A stretch of 64,000 bases of DNA from Devosia sp. ZB163 (lineage in GTDB: Bacteria > Pseudomonadota > Alphaproteobacteria > Rhizobiales > Devosiaceae). Numbering within the stretch: the first letter of the stretch is position 1; the number at the start of each line of letters is the position of its first letter. Of the stretch, positions 1 through 7,765 are shown piece by piece. Location of the stretch: contig NZ_JAQRMY010000004.1 in the NCBI RefSeq assembly GCF_028613635.1, positions 453,182 to 517,181 on the forward strand. The letters are read 5' to 3'. The notes beneath the pieces are model-generated. The model worked only from the letters and a program-made list of their open reading frames with translations. It was not told where the DNA came from and ran no database searches. The position numbers were made by a program, and so were the translations under genes.

Positions 1-2
1 CA

Positions 3-617
3 GGACCGGCTCTCGTGGTGGGGTCCGCGCCCGACGCAACGTTGCCACGCGGCTTCGACGGGACGTGGTCGGTCGTTACAGTCAACGCGTCCCAAGGTCG
101 ACTGGACGGCTGGGGCGTCGAAACGCCAACCCTCACCGTCCTTCGTAATCGGATCATGGAGGACGAGCCGCATCAAAATGCGGTTTGGACTCTACTGGAC
201 GGACGGTCGACCGATCAGTTGATCATGCTGGCATCTTCCCGGAACGAGGCCAAGTTGCGGGACGGTGTCTCTGCCAGGGGCTATGATGCTGGCTACATCT
301 CATTACTGTCGGACGAGCAGAAGGGCGCAGTGATCCACCAGCTGACTGGGCTCATTGGTGTATCGTGCGACCTGGAGCGCGGAGTATCGCAGGGAGTGTT
401 TGCAGCGCTGCTTGCCCTTCGAGTGGGAGCGCCGGCGGTTGTCGTGACGGGCGTATCCTTCTCATCGTCGGACCATTTCTACGACAAGTGGTCCCAACGA
501 GCGCATCTCGATGGCGATCGCCAAGTCTTCCAGCGTGCTGCAAGGCGCGGGCTTCCAATCTACGCCGCCGACGACCGCTTTGCGGAGGAGTCCGGCTTGC
601 CGCTCTGGCAAGTATGA
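3..617 (+). CDS. Partial protein, DUF115/MptE-like or polysaccharide-associated (5' end outside window)
   Basis: The frame is open to the left edge, and the first visible residues (GPALVVGSAPD) look like an internal beta-strand plus a glycine-rich loop, so the true start lies upstream and the GTG codons near base 15 are internal. About 205 residues are visible. The pattern VVGSAPDA, then WSVVTVNASQ, then a C-terminal half with GVSFSSSDHFYD and EESGLPLW resembles Rossmann-like proteins of surface-polysaccharide loci (DUF115/MptE-like or sialyltransferase-like). This is a fold-level impression only; no function is assigned. Nothing related to polysaccharide synthesis follows it here. Confidence 0.6.
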   Translation, partial: GPALVVGSAPDATLPRGFDGTWSVVTVNASQGRLDGWGVETPTLTVLRNRIMEDEPHQNAVWTLLDGRSTDQLIMLASSRNEAKLRDGVSARGYDAGYISLLSDEQKGAVIHQLTGLIGVSCDLERGVSQGVFAALLALRVGAPAVVVTGVSFSSSDHFYDKWSQRAHLDGDRQVFQRAARRGLPIYAADDRFAEESGLPLWQV

Positions 618-635
618 TGTTTCGGACGAATTGCG

Positions 636-660
636 CGCCGAGGCGTGGTCTGTCTCGGCG
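636..660 (+). terminator. Possible terminator hairpin after the first gene
   Basis: CGCCGAG and CTCGGCG form a perfect 7-bp stem around an 11-nt loop, followed directly by TTT. It starts 18 bases after the stop codon of the partial gene. The T-run is short, so efficiency is uncertain. The convergent methyltransferase gene ends at 707 on the other strand and could use it as well. Confidence 0.4.
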
Positions 661-706
661 TTTGAGCGTCGCCGTTCGGTGAGCAGCGCCTGCAAGCTGC
701 GCGGCT

Positions 707-1444
707 CTAGGTTTCCAGACGATATACCGATACGTGTGAACGGGATTCTGCGGTGAAGGGCGTGCCGGCCCAGTCGGCGTGCCGTGATTCCAGCGAGAAG
801 CCGGCGAGTTGCGCCATGAGGTCGAGTTCGGCGGGCCAGACGTAGCGGTGCGGGGAGCGGAACAGTGTCGTCTGATTGCGTTCGTCGAAGCGGAAGTGGT
901 GCGAGACTACGATCTGGTTGAGGATGTCGACGGTGTCGAGGCCGATGTAGCCGGGCTCGGAAGTGAACACCGTGGCCTGCGAGCCCGGCGGCAGCCGGCG
1001 CAGGTCGGGCACCCAAAGTTCGATGACAAACCGGCCGCCCGGTGACAGATGCCGCGCCGCGTTGCGGAAGCACTCGACCTGCTCGGCTTGTGTCAGCACG
1101 TTCGAAATGCCGTTGAAGACGAGAAAGACCAGGGAGAACTGGCCTTCGACGGTGCTGGTGGTCATGTCCCCGATCACAACAGGCAGCGATGCAGCGTCGA
1201 CCTTGGTGCGCAGCTCATCGACCATAGGCGCTGCAAGTTCTATTCCCGCGACGGGCACGCCGCGCTCCAACAGCGGAATGGCGACGCGGCCGGTGCCGAT
1301 GGCGAACTCCAGGGCCCGGCCGCCTTCGGCCAGGGCTACGAGGCGGTCGGTGGTCTGTGCAAGCAGGACCGGATCGAACATTCCGATGCCGGGGGTGTCG
1401 TAGGACTTGGCCGCCGCGGCGTCCCAGATGTCCTTGTGCTGCAT
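707..1444 (-). CDS. Class I SAM-dependent methyltransferase
   Basis: This is a 245-residue Rossmann-fold methyltransferase. Motif I is ALEFAIGTGR at residues 44-53, and the acidic residue that binds the SAM ribose is E69 in VAGIEL. GDMTT near residue 112 is motif II-like, and HLSPGGRFVIEL is the usual post-III strand. The C-terminal substrate-binding part is not diagnostic, so the acceptor is unknown. A good ribosome site (AAAAGGAG) lies just before the ATG. It is downstream of and co-directional with the yjhX-like gene, 53 bases away across a perfect hairpin, so the two may be co-transcribed. Confidence 0.85.
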   Translation of the reverse strand: MQHKDIWDAAAAKSYDTPGIGMFDPVLLAQTTDRLVALAEGGRALEFAIGTGRVAIPLLERGVPVAGIELAAPMVDELRTKVDAASLPVVIGDMTTSTVEGQFSLVFLVFNGISNVLTQAEQVECFRNAARHLSPGGRFVIELWVPDLRRLPPGSQATVFTSEPGYIGLDTVDILNQIVVSHHFRFDERNQTTLFRSPHRYVWPAELDLMAQLAGFSLESRHADWAGTPFTAESRSHVSVYRLET

Positions 1445-1463
1445 TCTCGGCTCCTTTTGGGGC

Positions 1464-1490
1464 GGGAGCGGCTGTGATCATGCCGCTCCC
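1464..1490. other. Perfect inverted repeat between yjhX-like gene and methyltransferase
   Basis: GGGAGCGGC and GCCGCTCCC form a perfect 9-bp stem with a 9-nt spacer. Neither strand has a T-run after it, so it is not a classical intrinsic terminator. On the minus strand it ends just before the methyltransferase ribosome site. It could be an attenuating or stabilising mRNA hairpin, or a protein-binding site. Confidence 0.45.
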
Positions 1491-1497
1491 TGCTGCG

Positions 1498-1755
1498 CTA
1501 GCGATTGTCGAACTCGCTCCTCGCGAGTTCCAGCCCGCGTCGCGTGATGCGGTAGGGCTGACCGTTACTCGATGCGATGGCCTTCTTGCTTCTCAGCTTC
1601 TTGAACAGGGGCAGGGTGCACCGTTCCATCAGCCAGCCGTCGCGGTTGATACATTCGACGCCGACAAGCTTGCCGGCTTCGGATTTGAGGGCACGAATGC
1701 GGCCGCCCTGTGCGAGGACGTGCAGCACCCGCTGCTCCTGGCGGGAGATATCCAT
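1498..1755 (-). CDS. yjhX: YjhX/TopAI family putative toxin (UPF0386)
   Basis: The 85-residue protein starts at MDISRQEQRVLHVLAQGG. It carries the family features: the SRQEQR-LHVLA-GG start, VECINRDGW, LPLFKKLRSKK and NGQPYRIT, in family order and at family length. E. coli YjhX (TopAI) inhibits topoisomerase I and is paired with the GNAT-like antitoxin YjhQ. No yjhQ lies directly beside this gene; two GNAT genes occur at 2407 and 2938 on the opposite strand, and the next gene downstream is a methyltransferase. The open frame extends 16 codons further upstream, but the internal ATG matches the family start. Family assignment is firm; toxicity here is inference. Confidence 0.85.
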   Translation of the reverse strand: MDISRQEQRVLHVLAQGGRIRALKSEAGKLVGVECINRDGWLMERCTLPLFKKLRSKKAIASSNGQPYRITRRGLELARSEFDNR

Positions 1756-2066
1756 GGAAAGTCTAGACCTTGGGATGCGTGGAAAGAACGCCCCGGCCAG
1801 CATCTCGCTTGGCAGGCAGCGTGGTTCCGGTAACCCCGTCGCAACTCGTCGCTGGCCACAGGGCTCAGCGGGCGGACGGGGTATTACGCAATCTCAACTT
1901 TGCTAGACATGAAACACCTTGGGTCAGTGCAGCAGACGTGATGCCGCCGCGCCGATGAACGAGCGATGAATAGCTGCTGAGTGGCGCCGGGGCCAGAGGT
2001 CGGTTGCAAACAATGGCGAGGCGGTGCAAACCAGCAACTCTCTCCCAATCCGCCGAGTGCCTCCCC
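1756..2066. other. Intergenic region between divergent yjhX-like and chorismate mutase genes
   Basis: About 310 bases without a convincing gene, which must hold the promoters of both divergent genes. The palindrome GTCTAGAC at 1761-1768 lies six bases upstream of the yjhX ATG, where a ribosome site would be, and no strong Shine-Dalgarno sequence is visible there. No clear -35/-10 pair was recognised. The chorismate mutase frame is open from TTG 2004 and ATG 2013, so part of this stretch may be coding. Confidence 0.4.
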
Positions 2067-2375
2067 GTGACCAAAGCCCCCGCCGAATGCCAGACCAAGG
2101 AAGACGTGCGCGCCGAAATCGACCGCATCGACCAGGGACTGCTGTCACTTCTCGCCGAGCGGCACAGCTACGTAACGCGCATGGCCGAGATCAAGACCGA
2201 CCCGCACGAGGCCTATGACCCGACGCGGATCGAGGCGATCATCGCCAAGCAGCGCAAGCGTGCCGAGGAGCTCGATCTCGACGAGGATCAGGCGGAGCTG
2301 ATCTGGCGCACGCTGATCAACTGGAATGTGAACTACGAAAAGGGCATTATCGCTGCACGCAAGCGCCACGGTTAG
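2067..2375 (+). CDS. Chorismate mutase (AroQ class)
   Basis: Converts chorismate to prephenate for phenylalanine and tyrosine synthesis. The 102-residue form begins at GTG 2067 (VTKAPAECQ), which resembles starts of alphaproteobacterial homologues. Alternatives at TTG 2004 or ATG 2013 would add about 20 residues; neither the GTG nor these has an ideal ribosome site. EDVRAEIDRIDQGLLSLLAERHSYVTRMAEIK is typical of AroQ helix 1 with its active-site Arg and Lys, and the rest is all helical, ending in a Lys/Arg-rich tail. It is monofunctional: no prephenate dehydratase or DAHP synthase domain is attached. The GNAT gene follows 31 bases later. Confidence 0.85.
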   Translation: MTKAPAECQTKEDVRAEIDRIDQGLLSLLAERHSYVTRMAEIKTDPHEAYDPTRIEAIIAKQRKRAEELDLDEDQAELIWRTLINWNVNYEKGIIAARKRHG

Positions 2376-2406
2376 GCTAGGCTGGCTGCATTACGGAGCC
2401 GATCAG

Positions 2407-2928
2407 ATGACTGCGCCGGAGATCATCGTCAGACAGGCCGTGGCAAGCGAAGCGGAGCGGCTGACAGACCTTGCGCTGCTCGCCTGGGAACGCGACCTGA
2501 GGCCCTTTCTCTCCGGCGAGGCGGCAAGCCGCCAGAACGAAAAGCGCCGGCTCGGCATGGCCGTGCACGAACTGCTCGATCGGACGATCGTCGCCGAGAT
2601 CGACGGTGTTCCCGTCGGCTGGTGCGCCCGGGCCCGCAGCCGGGCCTACATCCCGTACCTGTTCGTTACTCCGTCCCTGCAGAACCAGGGGATCGGCAAG
2701 CTGCTCCTGCGCCGCATGGAATCGATCCTCGAACTCGAGGGTGCGGACAGAGTGCAGCTCGATACGCTCAGCGACAACGTGCGGGCGGTGAACTTCTACC
2801 AGCACCAGGGCTACCGGATTCTCGTGCTGAAACGCGAAGGCCCGCAGGGCAGCGATCCGCTGCTGAGTATCCGCCTCGAGAAGCGGCTCGCGCCCTATCG
2901 CGGTTCTCTCGAGAGCGACGAAGACTGA
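2407..2928 (+). CDS. GNAT family N-acetyltransferase
   Basis: A single-domain, 173-residue acetyl-CoA-dependent N-acetyltransferase. The acetyl-CoA pyrophosphate-binding motif A is QNQGIGKLLLRRM from residue 92. The downstream element DNVRAVNFYQHQGYR is the usual motif B region, in which the aromatic pair contacts CoA. The acceptor cannot be read from sequence. It is the first of two adjacent GNAT genes of similar layout (the second starts nine bases after its stop), followed by gatB, so the three probably form one transcription unit. Confidence 0.85.
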   Translation: MTAPEIIVRQAVASEAERLTDLALLAWERDLRPFLSGEAASRQNEKRRLGMAVHELLDRTIVAEIDGVPVGWCARARSRAYIPYLFVTPSLQNQGIGKLLLRRMESILELEGADRVQLDTLSDNVRAVNFYQHQGYRILVLKREGPQGSDPLLSIRLEKRLAPYRGSLESDED

Positions 2929-2937
2929 GGTCCAGCC

Positions 2938-3423
2938 ATGAGCGTGACGTTGCGGCGTGCCCGCCCCGAGGAGGCCGCGGCGCTTGGTGACATCGGCTTT
3001 GCCACGTGGGAGGCCAGTGCGTTTGCACTGAACGATGCCGGCCGCGCCGACCGCCGCCGGCTGCGCGGCGAGTTCAGGTCGTTCGGCGTGGACCACTCGG
3101 CCACCATGCTGGTGGCGGAAGCGGATGGTGACCCGGTTGGCTGGGGCGCGCGCGAGCATGGCGACCAGTTGATCTCCGACCTGTGGGTTGCACCTGAGGC
3201 GCAGGGGCGCGGGATCGGGGGACTGCTACTGAACGCACTGGTCGAGCAGGCCAGCGTCGCGGGGCATCCGGTTGCCGAGTTGGAGACCCTGGCGGCCAAC
3301 GTGGGAGCCGTGCGCTTCTACGAGCGACACGGATTCAGCATCGTCTGGCGCGCAGAGAAGTTTTCCCTGGCGCTCGGCTATGCCATAGACAAAGTTGGAA
3401 TGAACAAGAGCCTGAGCCCATGA
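2938..3423 (+). CDS. GNAT family N-acetyltransferase
   Basis: The second GNAT protein of the pair, 161 residues. Motif A is [13 protein letters not shown] from residue 89, and [13 protein letters not shown] is the motif B region. It differs enough from its neighbour that recent duplication is unlikely. Its stop codon overlaps the gatB start (ATGA at 3420-3423), so translation of gatB is probably coupled to it. Substrate unknown. Confidence 0.85.
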   Translation: MSVTLRRARPEEAAALGDIGFATWEASAFALNDAGRADRRRLRGEFRSFGVDHSATMLVAEADGDPVGWGAREHGDQLISDLWVAPEAQGRGIGGLLLNALVEQASVAGHPVAELETLAANVGAVRFYERHGFSIVWRAEKFSLALGYAIDKVGMNKSLSP

Positions 3424-4922
3424 CACTAATCGACACGCGCACCCCGAACCCCAAGAGCTTCATCAAGGGAGCCACGGGGGACTGGGAGATCGTCATCGGC
3501 ATGGAAGTGCATGCCCAGGTACTGTCCGAGAGCAAGCTGTTCTCCGGCTCGTCGACCGAGTTCGGCTCGCCGCCCAATGCCAACGTGTCGTTCGTCGACG
3601 CGGCGATGCCCGGCATGCTGCCGGTGATCAATGCCGAGTGCGTGCGCCAGGCGGTGCGGACCGGGCTGGGGCTGAGGGCGCAGATCAACAAGCGCTCGAT
3701 CTTCGATCGCAAGAACTACTTCTACCCGGACCTGCCGCAGGGCTACCAGATCAGCCAGTTCAAAGATCCGATCGTGGGCGAGGGCTCGGTGTTCCTCGAC
3801 ATGGGCGGCGCGGAGCACATCGAGATCGGCATCGAGCGGCTGCACCTCGAGCAGGACGCGGGCAAGTCGATCCACGACCAGCATCCGAACATGAGCTTCG
3901 TCGATCTCAACCGGTCGGGCGTGGCGCTGATGGAAATCGTGTCGAAGCCGGACCTGCGCTCGTCCGACGAGGCCAAGGCGTACCTGAGCAAGGTGCGCAC
4001 GATCCTGCGCTATCTCGGCACCTGCGACGGCAACATGGAGGAGGGCTCCATGCGCGCCGACATCAACGTGTCGGTACGGCGGCCGGGCGGCGAGTTCGGC
4101 ACGCGCTGCGAGATCAAGAACGTGAACTCGATCCGTTTCGCCGGACAGGCGATCGAGTTCGAGGCGCGCCGCCAGATCGACATTCTCGAGGATGGCGGCA
4201 GCATCGACCAGGAGACGCGGCTCTACGACCCCAAGACGGGCGAGACGCGCTCCATGCGCTCCAAGGAAGAGGCGCACGACTATCGTTACTTCCCCGATCC
4301 GGACCTCTTGCCGCTAGAATTCGACCAGGCGTTCATCGACGACCTGGCGCAGCATCTGCCGGAACTGCCTGACGACAAGCAGGAGCGCTTCATCAAGGAC
4401 TATGGCGTCACCCCCTATGACGCTATGGTGCTGACGCTCGAGCGCGAGTCGGCAGACTACTACGAGGCGGCCGTGAAGTTCGGCAACGGCAAGCGCGACG
4501 GCAAGGCGGTGGCCAACCTCGTCAATGGCGACATCGCGGCCTATGCCAACAGCCAGGGGCTCAGCGTCTTCGAGACGCACATCAAGCCCGGCCAGATCGC
4601 GGGCATCGTCGATCTCGTGGCAGCGGGCACCATCTCGTCCAAGGGCGCCAAGGACCTGCTGCAGGTGATCATAGCCGAGGAGCCCGAGGGTGAGCCGGCC
4701 GAGATCGTCGAGCGGCGCGGCATGAAGCAGGTGACCGACCTCGGTGCGATCGAGAAGGTGATCGACGAGATCATCGCAGCCAACCCGGGCCAGGTGGAGG
4801 CCGTGAAGGCGAAGCCGACCATGCTGGGCTGGTTCGTCGGCCAGGCCATGAAGGCCTCGGGTGGCAAGGCCAACCCGCAGGCGCTGAACGAACTGCTGAA
4901 GAAGAAGCTGGGGATCGAGTAG
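3420..4922 (+). CDS. gatB: Aspartyl/glutamyl-tRNA(Asn/Gln) amidotransferase subunit B
   Basis: GatB is the kinase/transamidation subunit of GatCAB, which converts Glu-tRNA(Gln) or Asp-tRNA(Asn) to the correct amide form. The 500-residue protein has the N-terminal signature IGMEVHAQV with SKLFSGS, the catalytic-domain block [32 protein letters not shown], and a C-terminal YqeY-like helical tail ending [15 protein letters not shown], a usual layout. It lies downstream of two GNAT genes with a 4-base overlap; gatA and gatC are not in this window. Its presence fits a non-discriminating AspRS/GluRS, relevant to aspS at 18025. Confidence 0.97.
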   Translation: MTLIDTRTPNPKSFIKGATGDWEIVIGMEVHAQVLSESKLFSGSSTEFGSPPNANVSFVDAAMPGMLPVINAECVRQAVRTGLGLRAQINKRSIFDRKNYFYPDLPQGYQISQFKDPIVGEGSVFLDMGGAEHIEIGIERLHLEQDAGKSIHDQHPNMSFVDLNRSGVALMEIVSKPDLRSSDEAKAYLSKVRTILRYLGTCDGNMEEGSMRADINVSVRRPGGEFGTRCEIKNVNSIRFAGQAIEFEARRQIDILEDGGSIDQETRLYDPKTGETRSMRSKEEAHDYRYFPDPDLLPLEFDQAFIDDLAQHLPELPDDKQERFIKDYGVTPYDAMVLTLERESADYYEAAVKFGNGKRDGKAVANLVNGDIAAYANSQGLSVFETHIKPGQIAGIVDLVAAGTISSKGAKDLLQVIIAEEPEGEPAEIVERRGMKQVTDLGAIEKVIDEIIAANPGQVEAVKAKPTMLGWFVGQAMKASGGKANPQALNELLKKKLGIE

Positions 4923-4947
4923 CAGCAGGCTACTGCCGAAAATAAGA

Positions 4948-4983
4948 GGGCCCGACCAGGAGGTGGAAACTCCGGACGGGCCC
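4948..4983 (+). ncRNA. Stable two-part hairpin downstream of gatB, terminator or small structured RNA
   Basis: GGGCCCG at 4948-4954 pairs with CGGGCCC at 4977-4983. Inside, after an A/A mismatch, CC pairs with GG and GGAG with CTCC, leaving a GTGGAAA loop. The stem holds an AGGAGG sequence. There is no T-run after it, so it is atypical as an intrinsic terminator. It lies 26 bases after gatB and about 170 bases before the VOC gene. It could be a 3' stabiliser, a terminator, or part of a small RNA; I cannot assign it to a named RNA family. Confidence 0.4.
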
Positions 4984-5151
4984 AACCAAACGGGCGGCGA
5001 AGCCCGATCAGCGGCTGTCACATAGGCGCCATGGACGCGGATGGCAAGTGCTTCCCGCACCGGGCCGGCCAGATTGAAGCGCGAGCATTGAGGGAACCGC
5101 TATGGGCGAGCCCCCGTTGACGCTGGTTAGCCAAGTCGTCCGGAGGCCACC

Positions 5152-5619
5152 ATGTCCGTGCTCAACCGCGTGCTGTTCAATGTCCTGTGCAAGGATCTCA
5201 CCGACAGTGCCGACTTCTATCGGGAGCTGTTCGATCTCGACACGATCTACGAGAGCGACTGGTTCGTGGTGCTGACGCCCAAGGGGCAGCCCAGCGTGCA
5301 GATCGGGCTGCTCGACCAGATGAGCCAGTACACCCCCCGGCACGCCTGGGGCATGCATGAGGGCACCTACCTGACCTTCGAGGTAACCGACGTGTTCGCG
5401 GTGCTCGACAAGGCGCGGGCGCTCGGCGCCGACGTCGTGTCCGAGCCAACGGCGCTGGATTACGGACAGACGAGGGCGCTTATCCGCGACTTGAACGGCA
5501 TGGTGATCGATATCTCGACGCCGACCAGGGAGGCGGTGCTGCGGGGCGATGTGCACGAGGTGCCTCCCGACCGCGGCACGGCCATCGACCTGCCGCAGCC
5601 GGTGGACCGGCCGGGCTAG
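5152..5619 (+). CDS. VOC (glyoxalase/bleomycin-resistance fold) protein
   Basis: A 155-residue single VOC module: NRVLFNVLCKDLTDSADFYRELFDL at the start, a central strand with SVQIGLLDQ, then YLTFEVTDVFAVLDKARALGADVV and a final LIRDLNGMVIDIST. Members include glyoxalase I, dioxygenases and antibiotic-binding proteins; the metal ligands are not certain enough to choose. An ATG preceded by CCGGAGG defines the start. The last bases overlap the convergent AhpD-like gene by four. Confidence 0.8.
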   Translation: MSVLNRVLFNVLCKDLTDSADFYRELFDLDTIYESDWFVVLTPKGQPSVQIGLLDQMSQYTPRHAWGMHEGTYLTFEVTDVFAVLDKARALGADVVSEPTALDYGQTRALIRDLNGMVIDISTPTREAVLRGDVHEVPPDRGTAIDLPQPVDRPG

Positions 5620-6200
5620 ATCGGCTTGCCGACTGTCATGGCGGCGCGGAACGCGGGATCGGGATCGAAGAAGAACGGTTCCGGCGTGGCGCCGACGGCA
5701 TCGAAGTAGCGGCTCATGAAGCAGCGGTAGGCGGCGCAGAAGGCGATCTCGGCGATCTGGCGGTCGGTGAAGCCGACTGCGCGCAGCCGGTCGATATCGG
5801 CGCGGGTGGTCCGGCTGGCATCGATGGTGACATGCTCGGCGTAGGCGAGCATGGCGACCTCGCGCTCATCGAGGCCGGCGGTGCGGAAATCGCGCTGGAT
5901 GGCGAGGACCTGCTCATGCGAGCCGATGTCCTTGACGAGGAGCTTGGCATAGACGTGCGAGCAGTAGGTTGACGGGATTTGCTTTGCGGCGATCAGGGTG
6001 ATGAGCCGCCAGGCGCGAAGGCCCAGGGTGAACTCGCTGCGCGACTTCTGCAGGAGGTGCTCGATCAGCGGGGCGATGTGGGGAAGGGCGGTCCAGCAGC
6101 TGGTGCCCTCCATGACGAAGCCGAAGTTCCTGATGTCGCCGGCATACATCTCGGCGATCTCGCCAGTGGCCTCGGCTGGCGCAATGGTCTCGATGAACAT
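5616..6200 (-). CDS. Carboxymuconolactone decarboxylase/AhpD-like protein
   Basis: A 194-residue, mostly helical protein of the peroxidase-related AhpD superfamily. The conserved helix reads LRAWRLITLIAAKQIPSTYCSHVYAKLL; only one cysteine (C80) is present at the usual CxxC site, followed by H82, so the classic two-cysteine peroxidase centre is incomplete. The C-terminal half (GFTDRQIAEIAFCAAYRCF) is the second typical segment. A role in peroxide or carboxylic-acid chemistry is a family inference. It is convergent with the VOC gene. Confidence 0.75.
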   Translation of the reverse strand: MFIETIAPAEATGEIAEMYAGDIRNFGFVMEGTSCWTALPHIAPLIEHLLQKSRSEFTLGLRAWRLITLIAAKQIPSTYCSHVYAKLLVKDIGSHEQVLAIQRDFRTAGLDEREVAMLAYAEHVTIDASRTTRADIDRLRAVGFTDRQIAEIAFCAAYRCFMSRYFDAVGATPEPFFFDPDPAFRAAMTVGKPI

Positions 6201-6281
6201 GGTGAACCTCCCCCTCGGTCATATGATGACCGAGCGTGGGGCGGGGGAGATGAATGGGCGGTGAATGGAGTGGGCGGGCCG

Positions 6282-6332
6282 CCGCCCCCTCCACCGGCTT
6301 CGCTGGTCCCCCTCCCTCGCCCCGCGGGGGAG
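6282..6332. repeat. GC-rich intergenic hairpin repeat beside the DMT transporter gene
   Basis: A run of CCCCCTCCACCGGCTTCGCT, then CCTCCCTCGCCCC facing GGGGGAGG, lies directly against the DMT transporter stop codon. Short GC-rich modules of this style are common between genes in Hyphomicrobiales genomes. On the minus strand it would form the 3' end of the DMT mRNA and may protect or terminate it. No second copy is present in the window, so repeat status is inferred from style. Confidence 0.4.
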
Positions 6333-6334
6333 GA

Positions 6335-7225
6335 TCAGGCGGGGGCTCTGCGCCAGCCTTTGACCAGGCGGCCGTCGATGAAGAGGAGGCCGAGGAAGAT
6401 CACGATGATGCCGAGGATGTGGATCAACTCGAAGCGCTCGTGGAGGACGAGGACGCCGAGCAGGATCGCGGAGATCGGGGTGATGAAGGTGTTGAGGGAG
6501 AGGTTGGTGGCGCCGACGCGCGGCAGCAGCCAGTAGACGAGAAGGAAGCTGAAGCTGGTCGAGAACACCGAGATGCCGAACAGCGCTCCCCAGGTCTCGG
6601 GGCGGGTAATGATGGGGATGCCGGAGAAGAAGAGCGCCACGGGAATGGAGACTAGTGCGGCGCCGGTGAGCGACGCCGAGGCGACGGCGTAGGGCTCCAC
6701 CTTGGCGAAGCGGCGCGCGTAGTTGAGCGTGATGGCATAGCAGAGCGTGGCGATGAAGGCGGCGAGCAGGCCGACGATCTGGGCCGATGCGCCGACGCCG
6801 AGCGAGGGCAGGGCGAGGATGACCGCGCCGGCAAAGCCGAGGGCGACACCGGCGACCTTGTTCCAGGTTGCCTTCTCGCCGCCTCGCCAGAGCTGGGAGA
6901 CGATCACCGTGGTCATGGGCGTCATGCCGTTGATGACGCCGACGATCGAGCTCGCGACCGTCTCTTCGGCGAAGGGAAAGAGGGCGAAGGGGATGGCGTA
7001 GTTGAGGATGCCGAGGATGAGGAACTGCGGATAGAGGCTGAGGTCCGTCGGGAGCTTCTTGCGGGTGGCGAAGAAGACGACCCAGCAGATGGCGGCACCG
7101 ATGGTGACGCGGCCTGCAGCGACCCAGAGTGGGCTGATCTCACGGATGAGCACTGCGTTGAACAGGAACGAGCAGCCCCAGACTGCGCCGAGCAGGATGA
7201 TGAGTAGCCAATAACGGAGGGGCAT
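6335..7225 (-). CDS. EamA/DMT family transporter
   Basis: A 296-residue inner-membrane protein with ten predicted helices in two EamA repeats. The first begins MPLRYWLLIILLGAVWGCSFLF, the second IVGLLAAFIATLCYAITLNY. The C-terminus is short and positively charged (RLVKGWRRAPA). Family members export amino acids, metabolites or drugs; the substrate is not readable. The upstream tautomerase gene ends three bases before its start codon, so they form one operon. Confidence 0.88.
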   Translation of the reverse strand: MPLRYWLLIILLGAVWGCSFLFNAVLIREISPLWVAAGRVTIGAAICWVVFFATRKKLPTDLSLYPQFLILGILNYAIPFALFPFAEETVASSIVGVINGMTPMTTVIVSQLWRGGEKATWNKVAGVALGFAGAVILALPSLGVGASAQIVGLLAAFIATLCYAITLNYARRFAKVEPYAVASASLTGAALVSIPVALFFSGIPIITRPETWGALFGISVFSTSFSFLLVYWLLPRVGATNLSLNTFITPISAILLGVLVLHERFELIHILGIIVIFLGLLFIDGRLVKGWRRAPA

Positions 7226-7228
7226 GGG

Positions 7229-7615
7229 TCAGACTTCAACCTTGAAGGAGAGTTCGATATCGGCGGCGGACTGGCCCCTGAGGCCCCAGTTCTCGCGCGG
7301 TGTGTCGTGGATGACGACCTTGAGGTCGGCGATGTCGACGCCGAAGGCAGCGAGTTCGCGGGCGAGGGCGCCGTAGAGGCGGCGCTTGGCGTCGTGGGAG
7401 CGGCCGGAGAACATGGAGATCTCGACCACGGTGTAGTTGGCGCCGCGGCCCGGGGGCGGCGCGAAGGCATGGGGCGGATACTCGAGGACCCGGATGTCGC
7501 GGTCGCCCTCTGGAATGCGAATGCCTTCGACGATGGCACGCTGGACTGCGGCGATCAGCGCCTCGTGGCGGTCGCCGATCCAGCCGGCGCGGGTTTCGAT
7601 GCGGGTCGAGGGCAT
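7229..7615 (-). CDS. Tautomerase (4-OT/MIF superfamily) protein
   Basis: A 128-residue protein starting at ATG 7615, chosen because it puts the catalytic N-terminal proline at position 2 (MPSTRIETRAGW) and because GGAGAA lies six bases before it; a longer frame would bury that proline. The double-length layout, with VVEISMFSGRSHDAKRRLYGALARELA and VVIHDTPRENWGLRGQ, fits the tautomerase superfamily in which Pro1 acts as general base after Met removal. Probably co-transcribed with the DMT transporter downstream. Confidence 0.8.
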   Translation of the reverse strand: MPSTRIETRAGWIGDRHEALIAAVQRAIVEGIRIPEGDRDIRVLEYPPHAFAPPPGRGANYTVVEISMFSGRSHDAKRRLYGALARELAAFGVDIADLKVVIHDTPRENWGLRGQSAADIELSFKVEV

Positions 7616-7725
7616 CAGGCGTTCTCCGTTTGTGCGCAAAATAGGGGCGCAACGGAGTCGCGTCGAACCGATTTTCACAATGGCTGCGATCGATTCCGGT
7701 GATGGATTGGCGGCCTGTCCGGAGA

Positions 7726-7743
7726 TATGTTAGTGCTTACATA
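7726..7743. promoter_or_regulatory. Palindromic operator upstream of the MarR-GNAT gene
   Basis: TATGTTAGTGCTTACATA is an imperfect palindrome with 14 of 18 positions paired (TATGT, AG, CT, ACATA). It ends 22 bases before the GTG start of a MarR-domain protein, and MarR regulators commonly bind palindromes of this length in their own promoters. Autoregulation is therefore likely, though inferred. Confidence 0.55.
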
Positions 7744-7765
7744 AATCGCAAGGGAGGACTGCGCC

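Noticed and set aside
2428-2434. GTCAGAC match to the shared operator core
   Set aside because: It is inside a GNAT coding region, without the wider palindrome. A similar core at 16856-16862 lies inside rnd. A 7-mer is expected several times by chance in 64 kb.
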